Positions 1 through 8,311 of a stretch of 25,315 bases of DNA are shown here, one piece after another. Source of the DNA: Candidatus Acidiferrales bacterium (GTDB lineage Bacteria > Acidobacteriota > Terriglobia > Acidiferrales > UBA7541). Every line of letters starts with the position of its first letter. Position 1 is the first letter of the stretch. Location: the NCBI GenBank assembly GCA_955651735.1, contig CATPAM010000569.1, positions 1 to 25,315 on the forward strand, read 5' to 3'. Made by a program: the position numbers and the translations under genes. The notes beneath the pieces were generated by a model. The model saw nothing but the letters and a program-made list of their open reading frames with translations. It made no database searches and was not told the DNA's origin.

Positions 1-1089
1 GCCGCCACGCGGCTGGGCGCCGTGGACTACGTAACCAAACCTTTCCGCATCGAGGAGCTGCGCTCGCGCTTGGAGCGCGCCGCGCGCGCCGTCGAGCTTC
101 AGCTGGAAAATCATTTATTGCGCGAACAGCTGCGCACCCGGCCGGGCTTCGGCGGTCTCATCGGGGTTTCCGAACGCATGCAGCGCGTCTACAAGATCAT
201 CCAGAAAGTCAGCCTGCACGAGTACCCGGTTCTGATCCTCGGAGAGAGCGGAACGGGCAAGGAGTTGGTGGCTAAGAGCGTGCATTTTTCCGGACCGCGC
301 AAAGACCGGCCATTTGTTCCAGTCGATTGCTCCTCGCTCGTCCCCACGCTGATTGAATCCGAGCTGTTCGGCTATGTGAAGGGCGCGTTCACCGGGGCCC
401 TGCACGGCAAGCAAGGCCTGCTGGAGGCGGCCAACGGCGGCACGCTGTTTCTCGACGAAATCGGCGACATGCCCGTAGACATGCAAGCCAAGCTGCTGCG
501 GGCCTTGCAGGAGCGCGAGGTAAAGCCAGTCGGCTCGACGGAGCGGCGCCGCATCGACGTGCGTATCATCGCCGCAACGAATCGAGACCTCGATGCGGCC
601 ATCAAGACCGGTGCGTTTCGCCAGGATCTGTATTTCCGCCTGAATGTGGTGCAGATCAAACTGCCCCCGCTGCGCGAGCGCAAGAGCGACATACCGCTGC
701 TGGTGATCTCTTTCTTGGAGAAATTCTCACTCGCACAGCAAACCTCGCGGGACATCTCCGAGGACGCCATGCGCCAGTTGATCGCCTATGATTGGCCGGG
801 CAATGTGCGCGAGCTGGAAAACGCGATTGAGCGCGCGGTGGCGCTCGGCTCCGGTCCGCTCGTGCATGTGGCGGATTTGCCGAGCAATCTGCAGTTCCCC
901 AAAACGGAGCGTCTCCCGGAGAAAAACGAACTGGTGCCTCTCGATGAGCTCGAGCGTCGCGCCATTTTGCGCACCTTGCGCGAGACGGCAGGCGACAAGC
1001 TCGCGGCCGCGCGCATCCTAGGCATCGGCAAGACCACGCTCTACCGGAAACTCAAGCAGTACCATATGGAAGGCGAAGCCAGCGGTTAA
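1..1089 (+). CDS. NtrC-family sigma-54-dependent response regulator (5' truncated)
   Basis: Transcriptional activator that would couple phosphorylation of a receiver domain to ATP-driven opening of sigma-54 RNA polymerase promoters. The frame is open from base 1, so the start and most of the receiver lie outside the window. What remains begins at the end of the receiver, with the conserved lysine in TKPF. A linker helix follows, then the AAA+ domain: Walker A GESGTGKE (about residues 81-88 counted from base 1), the sigma-54 contact loop GAFTGA (128-133) and Walker B TLFLDE. The last 45 or so residues form a Fis-type helix-turn-helix (AAARILGIGKTTLYRKL). All signature motifs are intact, so it should be functional. 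The hybrid kinase gene lies 358 bp downstream on the same strand, which makes a kinase/regulator pair plausible. The target promoters cannot be told from this sequence. Confidence 0.93.
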   Translation, partial: AATRLGAVDYVTKPFRIEELRSRLERAARAVELQLENHLLREQLRTRPGFGGLIGVSERMQRVYKIIQKVSLHEYPVLILGESGTGKELVAKSVHFSGPRKDRPFVPVDCSSLVPTLIESELFGYVKGAFTGALHGKQGLLEAANGGTLFLDEIGDMPVDMQAKLLRALQEREVKPVGSTERRRIDVRIIAATNRDLDAAIKTGAFRQDLYFRLNVVQIKLPPLRERKSDIPLLVISFLEKFSLAQQTSRDISEDAMRQLIAYDWPGNVRELENAIERAVALGSGPLVHVADLPSNLQFPKTERLPEKNELVPLDELERRAILRTLRETAGDKLAAARILGIGKTTLYRKLKQYHMEGEASG

Positions 1090-1447
1090 GAGCGGCCTGT
1101 AAGAGGGAGAGCCAGCAGCCTCCTCGCGTGTCGCGATCTTCTGCAGGTTACCCCAAATCCTGACAGCCTGGAGCCCGCGCCTGCCTGTGCGCTCAAGGTT
1201 TGTCTCTGCCCGATCCAACCTGGTGGTTTTTCACTTCGGAACCAAATCATCGGCAAGTCTCGACATGGGATGTTAGACCTCCTGACCAGCTCTCCAGACG
1301 CGGCATAACCGTCCCGTTATCACTGAGATACGTCGAAACAGTTGGACCTATCAGTGCAATGTGGTATGCGCGGGCGGTATCTGTACTTACCAGCCGATGC
1401 CGCGCCAACTGCTGCGCGCAACGGTGCTAGCGGATCGAGGCAAGTGC
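1090..1447. other. Intergenic region between regulator and hybrid kinase genes
   Basis: This 358-bp stretch has no convincing gene. Short open frames run through it (for example 1200-1430) but show no recognisable domain and no good ribosome binding site. I found no -24/-12 sigma-54 element with correct spacing. A weak sigma-70-like pair (TTGGAC at 1342-1347, 17-nt spacer, TATGCG at 1365-1370) could drive the kinase gene but matches consensus poorly. There is no strong terminator hairpin after the regulator stop. Confidence 0.5.
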
Positions 1448-4186
1448 ATGTGGGTCTGGGGAAATGCGCAGGAACAAGAGGCAGGAACTATCGGAGTGGC
1501 CCGCGCCGCGGTGGAAGGCAGGGCACGGCAAGACCTGCTGAAAGAGGCGATCAGAACGTTGCTGGCAAGTGGGCAGGCGGACCGGGTCGGCGTCTGGGTT
1601 GAAAATGTAGATCAGGGCGTTGCGGACTCCGGTCCGCACACGAGCTTCCGCGGAATCGTAGCGGAGAAAGACGGAGAGCCCACGCCAGCTGAGTGGTCCA
1701 GGCTATCTCCACAGCCGCCATTGCCTGTCGAATTGCTGGGCAGTTTGCGGACGGTCGAGCAAGACGTCGATGACTCGCCCGACAAGCCAATGATCGCTGC
1801 GTTGATAGAGATGCGGCGGGCACTCTGGGTTCCTCTGCAGGTTCACGCACAGCTTCGCGGAATCCTGTTCGCCGGCGGTCGGAAAAAACAGGCGCGTTTG
1901 CCGAGAGGGCTGTTTGAGTCCGTCGCGGCCGAACTGGCTCTGGTCATGGAACTCGAAGATGACCGCCGTTTGGCGCGCCAGCGCCATCAGGACTCCCGCC
2001 GCATGCTCGCCGCTCTGGCTAACTCGGAATCGCCGACCGATATTCTGGCTGGCATTGTAAAGGACTGTACCCATAAGGGAGATCACCAAGACGAGCCGAC
2101 TGCAGTTTTCGCCGCGATTGGATGCCTTGTAGACTCACCGAAGACAAAGAAGAGTTCCATTCACCAACCGCCGCAGAGCATGCGCTTTGCCTGGCAGAGC
2201 GGTGCCGCTGCCTGGATTCGTGCGCTCGAAAGTGAGGAGGTGAAGGGCGTCTGGCGGCGGGCGCTTGAGTCCCATCACGTCGCTGGTAGCGAACCGGGGA
2301 TTGCGTTGCCCCACAGACAAGTCGCGCGCGTGGTTGCCTGGCCCTTGGAGGCCGCCGGTGAAACCCTCGGAGCGCTGGTCGCGGGCGTTCGTCAAAGCAC
2401 TGCCTCGCTGGCCGCACTGGAACGCTTGGAGCTTAGCGCTGCGCTGGCTGTTCCCGCGCTCTTGCAGCTAAAGCGTAGCGAGGAGGCCGCCGAGCGAGAG
2501 TTGCGTCATAAGGAAGTCCTCACAGCCCTCGAAAACCGACCCGACCGCAGCGAGCAAAGGGACGCTGAGCACGGCGTTACCGAAGTCCTGAACGTTATTG
2601 AATGGCTCGAGGAAGGAGTGGTCGTCTTCGGACCGAGGCAGGAAATTCGCGCGGTAAACAGCCGCTTCGGCCAGATGGTCGGACTGACGCCCGAAGAACT
2701 CGTGCGCATCAAGACGCTTGACGATCTCGTAGCCTCGCTCAGCGCGCGCACCGCCGACGCCGGTACTTTCGCCGAGAATTGGAGTCGTCTGGCGCGCAGC
2801 ACCGAAGGGGCTCTGCGAGAAGAACTGCAGCTGGTCCGCCCGGTTCCGCGCCTGCTGGAGCGCGCCACGCGTCCCATCCTTGACGAAAAACGCGGGCTCC
2901 TCGGCCGCGTGGAAATCTACCGCGACCTCACCGCGCAGCGCGTCTTCCAATCCAAGCTGCTGCAGACCGACAAACTCGCCGAGCTCGGCCAGATGGTTAC
3001 CGGCGTCGCTCACGAACTCAGCAACCCGCTCACCAGCATTCTCGGCTACGCGCAGCGCCTGCTCTTGCGCCGCGATCCCGCCGGCGATTCCCACGAAGCC
3101 CGCCAGATCTATCAGGAAGCGGAGCGGGCCAGCGCCATCCTGCGCCAACTGCTGCTTTCCGCCAGGGAATCGCGGCCCGAGCGCCGCCGCGTGGCGCTCA
3201 ATCAGGTCGTCTCCCGCACCCTCGAACTCCAGCGCTTCAGCCTCGCCGCCGACAACGTCCACGTGCAACTCGATCTCGACCCCGTGCTTCCCTTCGTACA
3301 GGGCGACGCTGGGCAGCTCCAGCAGGTGCTCGTGAACCTCATTGGAAATGCCCGCCAGGCCATCGAGGAGCAAGGCAAAGGCGGCACGGTCCTCGTCAAG
3401 ACCAGAAGCGTCGCCGATCAGCGTGTGCTCCTGGAGGTCAGCGACGATGGCCCCGGAATTCCGCAGGCCATCCAAGCGCGCATCTTCGATCCATTTTTTA
3501 CTACCAAGCCGGCGGGCGTCGGCACCGGCCTGGGTTTGGCGATCGTCCTCGGCATCGTGCGCGAACACGGCGGCCGATTGCATTTGACCAGCAACCTCGG
3601 CCAGGGGAGCGTCTTCTCGATCGAACTCCCGGCCTTGGCCGCCGTAGAGACTCCGTCGCCCGCAATCGGCGTCGCCTCTCCCGTTCGCCCGCGACTTGAA
3701 TCCTTTCCCGCACCGCAACCGTTTGAAACCGCGAACACCGGCGCGGTCCTTGGCGCCTGGGCCGGCAACCGCGTCCTGGTGTTGGAAGACGAACCCACGG
3801 TTGCGCGGCTCATTGCCGATGTGCTCGAGGACGAAGGCCTGCGTGTCGACGTTCTCCTCGACCCCCGCGAAGCCCTCGATCGCACGGCCCGCGAAGACTA
3901 CGCGCTGGCCATCTGCGATATGAAAATGCCGGAACTCGACGGTGAACACTTCTACCAGGCCCTGGCCCTTGCCCAAAATCCACTTCGCGAGCGTTTCCTG
4001 TTTGTGACCGGAGACGTTCTTGCCGCGCATACCCGCAATTTTCTGGAACGCAATCACCTGCCCCACGTAGCGAAACCTTTTCGCGTCGAGGAGCTCACGG
4101 AGAAAATCCGCAGCGTTCTCGAGGCCACCTCGCCACGCGCGCCTTCACGTGCGCCGGCGGCGACGAAAAATGCAGCGAGGAAATAG
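1448..4186 (+). CDS. Hybrid sensor histidine kinase with GAF-like, PAS, HisKA, HATPase and C-terminal receiver domains
   Basis: A soluble sensor kinase of 912 residues that should autophosphorylate on histidine and pass phosphate to its own receiver or a partner. The first ~350 residues lack membrane segments and look like one or two degenerate GAF-type sensor regions. A PAS domain follows at about 380-500. The HisKA H-box (GVAHELSNPLT) places the phospho-histidine at H522. The ATPase has an N box (NLIGNARQAI, from N630), a G1 box (DDGPGI, D666) and a G2 box (GTGLGLAI, from about 692). The C-terminal receiver has the acidic pair in LEDE, phospho-acceptor D824 (ICDMKMPE) and K876 (AKPF). I chose ATG 1448 because GAGG at 1437-1440 sits seven bases before it. 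The frame is open upstream to 1361, but those residues look non-coding. The stop abuts the next gene's start, implying coupling. Confidence 0.9.
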   Translation: MWVWGNAQEQEAGTIGVARAAVEGRARQDLLKEAIRTLLASGQADRVGVWVENVDQGVADSGPHTSFRGIVAEKDGEPTPAEWSRLSPQPPLPVELLGSLRTVEQDVDDSPDKPMIAALIEMRRALWVPLQVHAQLRGILFAGGRKKQARLPRGLFESVAAELALVMELEDDRRLARQRHQDSRRMLAALANSESPTDILAGIVKDCTHKGDHQDEPTAVFAAIGCLVDSPKTKKSSIHQPPQSMRFAWQSGAAAWIRALESEEVKGVWRRALESHHVAGSEPGIALPHRQVARVVAWPLEAAGETLGALVAGVRQSTASLAALERLELSAALAVPALLQLKRSEEAAERELRHKEVLTALENRPDRSEQRDAEHGVTEVLNVIEWLEEGVVVFGPRQEIRAVNSRFGQMVGLTPEELVRIKTLDDLVASLSARTADAGTFAENWSRLARSTEGALREELQLVRPVPRLLERATRPILDEKRGLLGRVEIYRDLTAQRVFQSKLLQTDKLAELGQMVTGVAHELSNPLTSILGYAQRLLLRRDPAGDSHEARQIYQEAERASAILRQLLLSARESRPERRRVALNQVVSRTLELQRFSLAADNVHVQLDLDPVLPFVQGDAGQLQQVLVNLIGNARQAIEEQGKGGTVLVKTRSVADQRVLLEVSDDGPGIPQAIQARIFDPFFTTKPAGVGTGLGLAIVLGIVREHGGRLHLTSNLGQGSVFSIELPALAAVETPSPAIGVASPVRPRLESFPAPQPFETANTGAVLGAWAGNRVLVLEDEPTVARLIADVLEDEGLRVDVLLDPREALDRTAREDYALAICDMKMPELDGEHFYQALALAQNPLRERFLFVTGDVLAAHTRNFLERNHLPHVAKPFRVEELTEKIRSVLEATSPRAPSRAPAATKNAARK

Positions 4187-4858
4187 ATGATCCACACTAG
4201 GGAACATACCATCTTGCTGGTCAGCGATGACGCCGAGCTCTGCGCCGCCGCCCGCCGGGAATTCGAAGCCAGGGAAGGAGGGCCGCGTGTTGCCGCGGTG
4301 CGCAATGTGGACGCCGCGCGGTGCATCGTCGAAGATGCAGCGCCCGCGGTTATCCTTCTCGAGGAAACTTCTGCTACCCCGGCGAGCGAAGGGCCGGTGG
4401 CAGAGATGCCGCGCCTGAACTCCGTGGTTTCCGCTCTAGCCGTTCACGCGCCTGTGGTGGTGATTGGCGGGCCGGATCAAGAATCGGAGCTGGCCTCGCT
4501 GGTCGCGGCCGGCGCCGCCGATTTTGTCGAGCGCGCCGACGATTGCCTCCCCCTCGCGCTGCAGATGGTCGAGCGGCGCTTGCGCCAGGCGCAGGAAGTG
4601 GCCGATGCGCGACAATTTTCCGGCTTGAATGGAGAAGCGTTCGGCGAGGTGCTTCGCCACGAGATGAACAATCCACTAACCGGAATCTTGGGCAACGCGG
4701 AGCTCTTGCTCGCTGAGGTCCGCCGCAAAAATGACGGCCGCCTCCCGCACGGCGGCCAGCAACGCCTGGAAACCATCGCCGCCCTCGCCGTGCGTCTGCG
4801 CGAAACCGTCCGCCGCCTCAGCCAGGAATGCGAAACACGCCAACACCCCGCCCAGTAG
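4187..4858 (+). CDS. Degenerate receiver fused to a HisKA dimerisation domain, no ATPase domain
   Basis: A 223-residue protein whose ATG directly follows the stop of the hybrid kinase, with GCGAGG six bases upstream, so the two are almost certainly co-translated. Residues 8-125 fold-match a receiver: TILLVSDDAE keeps the acidic pair. The phospho-acceptor position reads VILLEE (about 55-60), so aspartate is replaced by glutamate, and the usual lysine near the end of the domain is lost (ADFVERADD). Residues 152-213 resemble a HisKA helix hairpin with an H-box (LRHEMNNPLTGILGN, H158). The protein then ends without N, G1 or G2 boxes, so it cannot bind ATP as a kinase. It may be a phosphotransfer intermediate, a dimerisation partner of the kinase, or a regulator mimicking a permanently 'on' receiver. 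Those roles are inference. Confidence 0.75.
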   Translation: MIHTREHTILLVSDDAELCAAARREFEAREGGPRVAAVRNVDAARCIVEDAAPAVILLEETSATPASEGPVAEMPRLNSVVSALAVHAPVVVIGGPDQESELASLVAAGAADFVERADDCLPLALQMVERRLRQAQEVADARQFSGLNGEAFGEVLRHEMNNPLTGILGNAELLLAEVRRKNDGRLPHGGQQRLETIAALAVRLRETVRRLSQECETRQHPAQ

Positions 4859-4869
4859 CGGCCCGGAAC

Positions 4870-5790
4870 CTAGCTCGCGCCGCAAGTCGCGAAAAACTCC
4901 AGCACGCGCCGCCGGAATTCCGCTGGCTCATACCCAAGCGCTGCGGTGTGAAACGCTCGCGCCACCACCCACATCTGTTTCGGGCCTCGCGCTGCTGCAT
5001 AGATGCGTTTCGTGTGCCGGCAGGGAAGCACGGTGTCCTGTGCTTCGCAGATCAGCAGCACCGGAAACGGACGGGCAGCCACCGCTTTCTCCGGTGAAAC
5101 TTCGCTGGCCGGGAAACCCGCCATAGTCTCGCCATGGTAGAGCATCGTCCATGCGCCGGGCGCCAGCAACGTCATTCCCAGCAGAGGATAGCGTTGCAAT
5201 CCGGCATAGTCGTACGACGCTTCGCGCAGGCTGGCGAAGGGCGCTTCGGCCACCACCGCTTCTATGCGCGGTTCAACCGCGGCGGATTGCAAGGCGATGC
5301 CCGCCCCCATAGACTCTCCCAGCGCAAATAGGTGCCGCGGATGCTCCATGGTTTCCAGCGCGTCCACCACAGCTTTCGAGTCATTTCGTTCCAACCAGCC
5401 GTAGGTGGCCATTGGTCCATCGCTTGCTCCGTGCGCGCGCGCGTCCATCATCACCACGCTATAGCCCGCCTGAAGCAGGAGCCGCGCCTGTCCCACCACA
5501 CCCACGCGGTTGTCGGCGACGCCATGAAAAACGAGCACCCAATCGCCGTTGGGCTTCACGGAACGAACCTTCCAGCCCCGCAGGAGAACACCATCGGCGG
5601 CGCGCACGTCGAAATCCTCATGATGCGTCCCGATCTGCGAAAATGCAGAATCAGCTTCCCTAATCAAGTCGGGGGAAAGCTCCCGGCGCACCGGGTGCAG
5701 GAACGACGGGCCCGCCAGCCAGCCCATGCCCGCCGCCACCAACGGCGGTGTAAGTGCCAGGATTAGAAGGATACGCACGAAGCGTCGCAT
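4870..5790 (-). CDS. Membrane-anchored alpha/beta hydrolase
   Basis: A 306-residue serine hydrolase of the alpha/beta fold, similar in layout to the YfhR/ABHD13 group; the natural substrate is unknown. Residues 5-25 form one hydrophobic helix (signal anchor or uncleaved signal), so the catalytic domain should lie outside the cytoplasmic membrane. Visible elements are the oxyanion region VFHGVADN (87-94), the nucleophile elbow GESMG (S160), the acid in AQDTVLP (D252) and the histidine in RAFHTAAL (H281). The frame is open further upstream to 6015, overlapping the permease gene. I chose the ATG at 5788-5790 because the anchor helix starts right after it and the upstream residues have no protein-like character, though the ribosome site there is weak. 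The gene follows natA-natB on the same strand after 139 bp and ends 11 bp from the convergent gene at 4858. Confidence 0.85.
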   Translation of the reverse strand: MRRFVRILLILALTPPLVAAGMGWLAGPSFLHPVRRELSPDLIREADSAFSQIGTHHEDFDVRAADGVLLRGWKVRSVKPNGDWVLVFHGVADNRVGVVGQARLLLQAGYSVVMMDARAHGASDGPMATYGWLERNDSKAVVDALETMEHPRHLFALGESMGAGIALQSAAVEPRIEAVVAEAPFASLREASYDYAGLQRYPLLGMTLLAPGAWTMLYHGETMAGFPASEVSPEKAVAARPFPVLLICEAQDTVLPCRHTKRIYAAARGPKQMWVVARAFHTAALGYEPAEFRRRVLEFFATCGAS

Positions 5791-5929
5791 TCTGTAGAAG
5801 ATACGCGATACCGCAGTCCTAAGTTCCAGCCGCTGGAGTGCGCCTTGCGCAGAAGCACACGAATTCTTAGCCTTGCTCCGTGCGCCCTTCTGGCCAATCT
5901 TTATCTTCGCCGAATCTAGGACCAGCAAT

Positions 5930-7135
5930 TCACGACCGGAACAGCACCGACTCGCGCTGGAACGTCTTGAACGCCAGAAAAAGTGCCACACCGGCATACA
6001 CGCAGGTCGAGGCAAAAATCAGGGCGATCGAGTTCCAGTGATACGTGCCGCTGATAATCTCCTTGCAGACCAGACTGGTGTTTAACACCGGGATCAACGC
6101 TAGTTTCGGTGTCAGCTCGACTCCCGGCATTATCGACGCGACAGCCGGAATCACAATCACGAAGGTCATCGGCGTCAGGTAACTTTGCGCTTCCTTGTAG
6201 CTCTTGGCGAAGAGCGCGATAGTCATCAACACCGCGGAGAAAAGAAACGCCAGTGGCAGGGCCATGACAAAAACGGAAACCACCGAAAGCAGACCGAGAT
6301 TCAGCGCCAAAGTCTGACCGCCCGAGGAATTCATCAGGTTGGTGTGACCCAAAATCGCAAACGATGTCCCCATGGAGATGACGGAAAGAATAGCTGTGGC
6401 CAGCGAAGCAGAAAACACCAGCAAAAATTTCCCCAGCACCAGGTCCATGCGCGAAATAGGGCTGGAAAGAATCGTCTCCATGGTGCCGCGTTCTTTTTCT
6501 CCGGCGGTAAGATCGATCGCCGGATACATTGCGCCGGTCATGCACAAAATGATTACCGTATAACCGATGAAACTGCCGAACGTCGCGCCGCTCACCTTTT
6601 CCGGCGGCGCCACGTTTTCCTGTTTGATCGCGAACGGCGATAGCACCGACGCCGGCAAATTCTTCACCGCCAGGCGGTCCTTCACCACCGTATCGCGATA
6701 GTCCTTCAGAAATTTTTCCAGGCGATTGGCGCCGAACGACGATTTCATCTCTCCGTCATAGAAATAGATCTTCACTGTCTCGGATTGGCCGGTCTCCAGG
6801 GACTTCTCGAATCCCTTGGGAATTTCCACCGCCGCGCGAATGTCCTTGTTGGAGATTTCGTCTTTCCAGTTTGCTGCGTAAGGCACGATTTCCAGGGAGT
6901 CAAGCTTCTTGATACTGGCAATCAATTGCGGCGAGTCTTCGCCGCCCAAAATCATGATCTTTGGTGTTTCTTTTTCCGCTTTGCCCACCATTACCACCGC
7001 CAGTGCGCTGAACCCCACCATCATCAGTGGAAACAGAAAAAGCGGCACGAGCACCGTGGAAATCAGCGTGCGCCGGTCGCGCACCCATTCCGTGAATTCC
7101 TTGCGATACACAATCCCCACGGCGTTCAAGTTCAT
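5930..7135 (-). CDS. natB: ABC-2 type exporter permease, NatB-like
   Basis: The 401-residue membrane subunit of an ABC exporter, related to the Na+-extruding NatAB permeases. One transmembrane helix near the N terminus (about 26-52) is followed by a roughly 130-residue extracytoplasmic loop, then a cluster of about five or six helices from residue 187 to 395. This is the usual NatB architecture. Just after the second helix lies the ABC-2 signature GEKERGTMET (212-221). The start codon at 7133-7135 is five bases after the stop of the ATPase gene, so the pair is co-transcribed and probably coupled. NatB-like permeases are widely annotated as Na+ or multidrug exporters, but the substrate cannot be read from sequence. 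The gene symbol reflects family resemblance, not proven function. Confidence 0.88.
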   Translation of the reverse strand: MNLNAVGIVYRKEFTEWVRDRRTLISTVLVPLFLFPLMMVGFSALAVVMVGKAEKETPKIMILGGEDSPQLIASIKKLDSLEIVPYAANWKDEISNKDIRAAVEIPKGFEKSLETGQSETVKIYFYDGEMKSSFGANRLEKFLKDYRDTVVKDRLAVKNLPASVLSPFAIKQENVAPPEKVSGATFGSFIGYTVIILCMTGAMYPAIDLTAGEKERGTMETILSSPISRMDLVLGKFLLVFSASLATAILSVISMGTSFAILGHTNLMNSSGGQTLALNLGLLSVVSVFVMALPLAFLFSAVLMTIALFAKSYKEAQSYLTPMTFVIVIPAVASIMPGVELTPKLALIPVLNTSLVCKEIISGTYHWNSIALIFASTCVYAGVALFLAFKTFQRESVLFRS

Positions 7136-7140
7136 GGCAC

Positions 7141-7893
7141 CTATGCCTCCGCCTTCGCCTGCAGGGGCCCCACAACCTTCACGAAAATCTCCTCCAGGTC
7201 CTGTTCCGCGTATCTCTCTCGCAGCTCGCCGAGAGTCCCTTCGGTCAGCAGCTTTCCATCATGAATGATCCCGATCACGTCGCACAGCTTTTCCACTTCG
7301 CTCATGATGTGCGTGGAGAAAATCACGGTCTTCCCGCGATCGCGGCACTCGCGAATGAATGTGGTGATCGTCCGCGCGGTCATGATGTCCAGGCCCAGCG
7401 TGGGTTCGTCGAAGATCATCACCGGCGGGTCATGCACCAACGTCCGCGCAATCGAAGTTTTCTGCTTCATGCCCGTGGACAGCTTGTCGCAGCGCCGGTC
7501 GCGGAAGCCGTTCATGTCCAGCCGGTTGAAAATCTCGTCGACGCGCTTCTTCAGCGTAGTTTCGTCCAGCCCGTTCAGTCGCCCGAAATATTCCACCAGC
7601 TCCTGAGCGGTCAGCCGCGGGTACAGCGCCGTGGCCGTGGACAGAAATCCCACATTGGCGCGCACTTTCTCCGGCTCCTCGACCACGTCATACCCGCACA
7701 CCAGCGCTGTCCCGTCGCTAGGCTCCAGGATCGTGGCCAGGATGCGCAGCGTCGTGGTCTTCCCCGCGCCGTTCGCACCCAGCAATCCGTAGATCCGCCC
7801 TGGCTCGCACCGGAAACTCACGTCATCGACCGCGCGAATCTCTCCGCGCTTGTTGTCCTGGAAGCGTTTCGACAGGCCACGCGCCTCAATCAT
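7141..7893 (-). CDS. natA: ABC exporter ATP-binding protein, NatA-like
   Basis: The 250-residue ATPase that powers the adjacent NatB-type permease. All ABC motifs are intact: Walker A GANGAGKT (39-46), signature LSTGMKQK (138-145, the LSxGMxQ form typical of NatA/CcmA-type ATPases), Walker B VMIFDEP (158-164), D-loop GLD and the H-loop histidine in STHIM. I chose the ATG at 7891-7893 over an in-frame TTG just upstream because GAGGGG on the minus strand lies about eight bases before the ATG. It is the first gene of a probable natA-natB-hydrolase transcription unit, divergent from the efflux cassette beginning at 8312. Confidence 0.93.
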   Translation of the reverse strand: MIEARGLSKRFQDNKRGEIRAVDDVSFRCEPGRIYGLLGANGAGKTTTLRILATILEPSDGTALVCGYDVVEEPEKVRANVGFLSTATALYPRLTAQELVEYFGRLNGLDETTLKKRVDEIFNRLDMNGFRDRRCDKLSTGMKQKTSIARTLVHDPPVMIFDEPTLGLDIMTARTITTFIRECRDRGKTVIFSTHIMSEVEKLCDVIGIIHDGKLLTEGTLGELRERYAEQDLEEIFVKVVGPLQAKAEA

Positions 7894-8311
7894 CAAAGAC
7901 CCCTCGCGCCGGATTTTACCCGGCCGCCACTCACACCCGCGTCACAGTCTACTACGCGCCCAGCGCATCCCATCTGTCAGCTGCATTGATCGAATCCCCA
8001 ATCGCCTGTGACCCAACCAGCCTGCGCACCATCAAATGTTCATGGATCCGCGACTCCTCTCGGCGTTGCCTGGCGCCGGCTTGGTGTCACCGGCATCCCC
8101 GCGCCTACCCAGCGCATCCATAAAAGGGAGTCCTTTGCGCATTGGCATCATCTCTAGTGGAAGCCCAGCCCCTGTTGTTACAATCGAGCACTCAGGTTTA
8201 CTCCGGGCGGGGGCCAGCAAGCCGCACATATACAATGGGACTCACTTCGGGTGAGTGTGCCCGCAATGTCTAGTTTGAACAGACCGGCAGGGCAATCGGA
8301 TTAGGAAGCAA
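7894..8311. other. Divergent intergenic region between natA-like and efflux-cassette genes
   Basis: This 418-bp region should hold promoters for both directions. No gene is convincing; an open frame at 8036-8254 has no recognisable domain. On the plus strand a good -10 hexamer TACAAT (8231-8236) lacks an obvious -35. A second weak pair is TTGTTA (8175-8180) with TTTACT (8197-8202). A small hairpin follows at 8240-8256. No operator repeat that would identify a regulator was seen. Confidence 0.45.
8240..8256 (+). promoter_or_regulatory. Small leader hairpin upstream of the membrane-fusion gene
   Basis: ACTCAC (8240-8245) and GTGAGT (8251-8256) form a perfect 6-bp stem around the five-base loop TTCGG. 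It lies four bases after a possible -10 element (TACAAT) and 56 bases before the start codon. If transcription starts just after that -10, the hairpin would sit at the extreme 5' end of the mRNA, a position that often stabilises transcripts. Its function is inferred. Confidence 0.3.

Noticed and set aside
1090..1447. Possible sigma-54 (-24/-12) promoter for the hybrid kinase
   Set aside because: GG...GC pairs such as the one near 1170 have the wrong spacing (11 rather than 10 bases) and poor flanking matches.
2468..4066. A 532-codon open frame on the minus strand inside the hybrid kinase gene
   Set aside because: It lies opposite a gene with complete kinase and receiver motifs. Its translation shows no domain, and such frames are common opposite GC-rich genes.
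5332..5766. Plus-strand open frame opposite the alpha/beta hydrolase
   Set aside because: The hydrolase frame carries the full catalytic triad; the plus-strand translation is low-complexity and histidine/arginine-rich, typical of an antisense shadow.
8036..8254. 72-codon open frame in the divergent intergenic region
   Set aside because: It has no strong ribosome site or domain and overlaps the likely promoter and leader hairpin of the efflux cassette.
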